Made by a program: the position numbers and the translations under genes
In this document: in pieces, positions 5,245 to 6,180 of the stretch
Layout: each line of letters begins with the position of its first letter
Position numbering within the stretch: position 1 is the stretch's first letter
From: Ignavibacteria bacterium UBA4661
GTDB taxonomy: Bacteria > Bacteroidota > Ignavibacteria > Kapaibacteriales > UBA4661
Length of the DNA stretch: 6,180 nucleotides
NCBI GenBank assembly: GCA_002405405.1
Contig: DHLT01000065.1
Location: 343-6,522 of the forward strand
Reading direction: 5' to 3'
Notes under the pieces: generated by a model
Told to the model about the DNA's origin: nothing
Databases searched by the model: none
The model's input: the letters and a program-made list of their open reading frames with translations, nothing else

Positions 5245-5668
5245 ATTGAGCATCCTGCGGAGGCAGTTGCTGTTGTTGTTGGGCTTGTTTTTCGGCTTTA
5301 TCAATCGCTAAGCGGAGTTGCTTGTCGTCGATGGATTGTTCCAAATGCATGACATAACCACGCAGATCGCTAATGCTTTGTTGTATTGCTTGGAGCTGTT
5401 GATACGACTGTGTATCGGGCATTGACGGCAGGGTCATGGTTGGTGCACCACTATTACGTGTACGCCAAATAACAAGAGAAGAAATTGTTGCGCCTACAAC
5501 CCCAATAATGGGGAGCATCACCATACCCGGTTCATTCGAAACACCAATGAGTGGTATGGATATACCGGCTAATCCGACAACACAACCCCAAATGGTTTTA
5601 ATCAAACTGATCGGACTTTTGCTTCGTTCTTCGTGAAGACGTAAGTATTCCAAGACATTGTTATTCAT
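5243..5668 (-). CDS. Small two-helix membrane protein with coiled coil, first of a tandem pair, function unknown
   Basis: This 141-residue protein belongs to no family I can name. It has a short polar N-terminus (1-20), hydrophobic segments at about 22-42 (ISIPL at its end) and 48-68 (MVMLPIIGVVGATISSLVIW), a linker rich in T, P and M, a coiled-coil segment at about 88-130, and a glutamine-rich end (QAQQQQQLPPQ). It is clearly a paralogue of the next gene downstream: IWGCVVGLAGISIPL and YVMHLEQSIDDKQLRLAIDKA differ from their counterparts at only a few positions, while the linkers and ends differ fully. The most conserved part is the coiled coil rather than the membrane helices, suggesting it is the functional or pairing surface. 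The ATG at 5668 has no clear Shine-Dalgarno sequence. The gene lies 97 bp after phoH. Confidence 0.85.
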   Translation of the reverse strand: MNNNVLEYLRLHEERSKSPISLIKTIWGCVVGLAGISIPLIGVSNEPGMVMLPIIGVVGATISSLVIWRTRNSGAPTMTLPSMPDTQSYQQLQAIQQSISDLRGYVMHLEQSIDDKQLRLAIDKAEKQAQQQQQLPPQDAQ

Positions 5669-5765
5669 GACGACAAGGGATCAAAAGAGTTAAGAAAATC
5701 ATAACGCACATGCAGAAGCATACGAGCAATTGTTAAAAAGGTTGCTGTGAGTACTTACTGCACAT

Positions 5766-6180
5766 TCATTCTGCAGGCACTTCGCTTAGCGGTGTTGATG
5801 GATGTTCCTGCTCCGAGTCTGCTTGCTTTTTCCGTTTTTGTTCGATGATCTTGTCGCGTCGCTCATAAGCATCAATAATTTCTGCAACCAATTTATGGCG
5901 TACAACATCGGCTTTGCTGAAGCTCGCAAACGCGATGCCTTGGATATTCTGCAAGGTGTCGCGTGCATCAATCAAACCTGACCGTGTTTTTGTAGGAAGG
6001 TCAATTTGAGTAACATCACCGGTAACGATAGCTTTCGAGTTGCGTCCTAAACGTGTGAGAAACATTTTCATTTGTGTCGGAGTTGTGTTCTGTGCTTCGT
6101 CCAAAATGATGAAAGAATTATTCAAGGTTCTGCCACGCATATATGCAAGCGGAATGATCTCAACAACTTTTTTATCCTTC
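5766..6180 (-). CDS. phoH: PhoH-like ATPase, C-terminal part (5' end outside the window)
   Basis: PhoH-like proteins (YbeZ group) are cytoplasmic P-loop ATPases linked to RNA metabolism and often found beside ybeY. The 137 residues present are the second half of the domain. They include [20 protein letters not shown] (the hallmark MRGRTL followed by the Walker [10 protein letters not shown]), [28 protein letters not shown] (sensor region), the SGL segment following it, and [15 protein letters not shown] near the end of the fold. The frame continues without a stop to position 6180, so the Walker A motif and N-terminus lie beyond the edge. After the conserved domain there is a charged tail ([20 protein letters not shown]), which is common in bacterial PhoH. 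The gene ends in TGA at 5766. The assignment is firm; the exact cellular substrate is not known from the sequence. Confidence 0.95.
   Translation of the reverse strand, partial: KDKKVVEIIPLAYMRGRTLNNSFIILDEAQNTTPTQMKMFLTRLGRNSKAIVTGDVTQIDLPTKTRSGLIDARDTLQNIQGIAFASFSKADVVRHKLVAEIIDAYERRDKIIEQKRKKQADSEQEHPSTPLSEVPAE

Overview
The window carries seven genes or gene fragments that look functional, plus one broken transposase gene. All of them read on the minus strand, so transcription runs from position 6180 towards 1. In that order they are: the C-terminal part of phoH (cut by the window edge), two small paralogous membrane proteins of unknown function, gatC, kdsB, an ALKBH2-like alkB gene, a gap of about 470 bp, a short protein resembling only the C-terminal domain of MurD, ftsW, and a decayed REP-associated (IS200-like, Y1) transposase that runs off the left edge.

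The host is a Gram-negative bacterium, because KdsB makes the activated Kdo needed for lipopolysaccharide. GatC suggests that it charges tRNA-Asn and/or tRNA-Gln indirectly. Moderate GC, mostly absent Shine-Dalgarno sequences, an FtsW with QPNFSTA where proteobacteria have QPD(L/F)GT, and the type of transposase remnant all suggest the Bacteroidota/Chlorobiota/Ignavibacteria (FCB) side of the tree. That placement is inference; no rRNA or strong marker is present.

Right half (about 6180-3414): a compact unidirectional gene run. The two small membrane proteins are tandem duplicates with two membrane helices followed by a nearly identical coiled-coil segment; they are 11 bp apart, and the second has a strong ribosome binding site fused to the stop codon of the first. 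gatC and kdsB follow, and alkB starts 4 bp after the kdsB stop. The shared strand and short gaps suggest co-transcription, but the functions (RNA-associated ATPase, membrane, tRNA amidation, LPS, DNA repair) do not form one pathway.

Left half (about 2805-1): a remnant of the division/cell wall (dcw) cluster. The order MurD-like then ftsW matches the common murD-ftsW-murG arrangement, but the MurD-like protein lacks the ATP-binding domain, and where murG would be expected there is a transposase pseudogene. A 16-bp sequence repeated four times sits directly against the ftsW start codon. The transposase remnant contains a perfect 13-bp inverted repeat that reads through in frame as protein, and a stop codon exactly where the family has a conserved tryptophan.

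The points most worth a second look are the in-frame palindrome in the transposase remnant, the stand-alone MurD C-terminal domain, the tandem repeat at ftsW, and the duplicated unknown membrane proteins. I do not see a clear new defence or enzymatic system.
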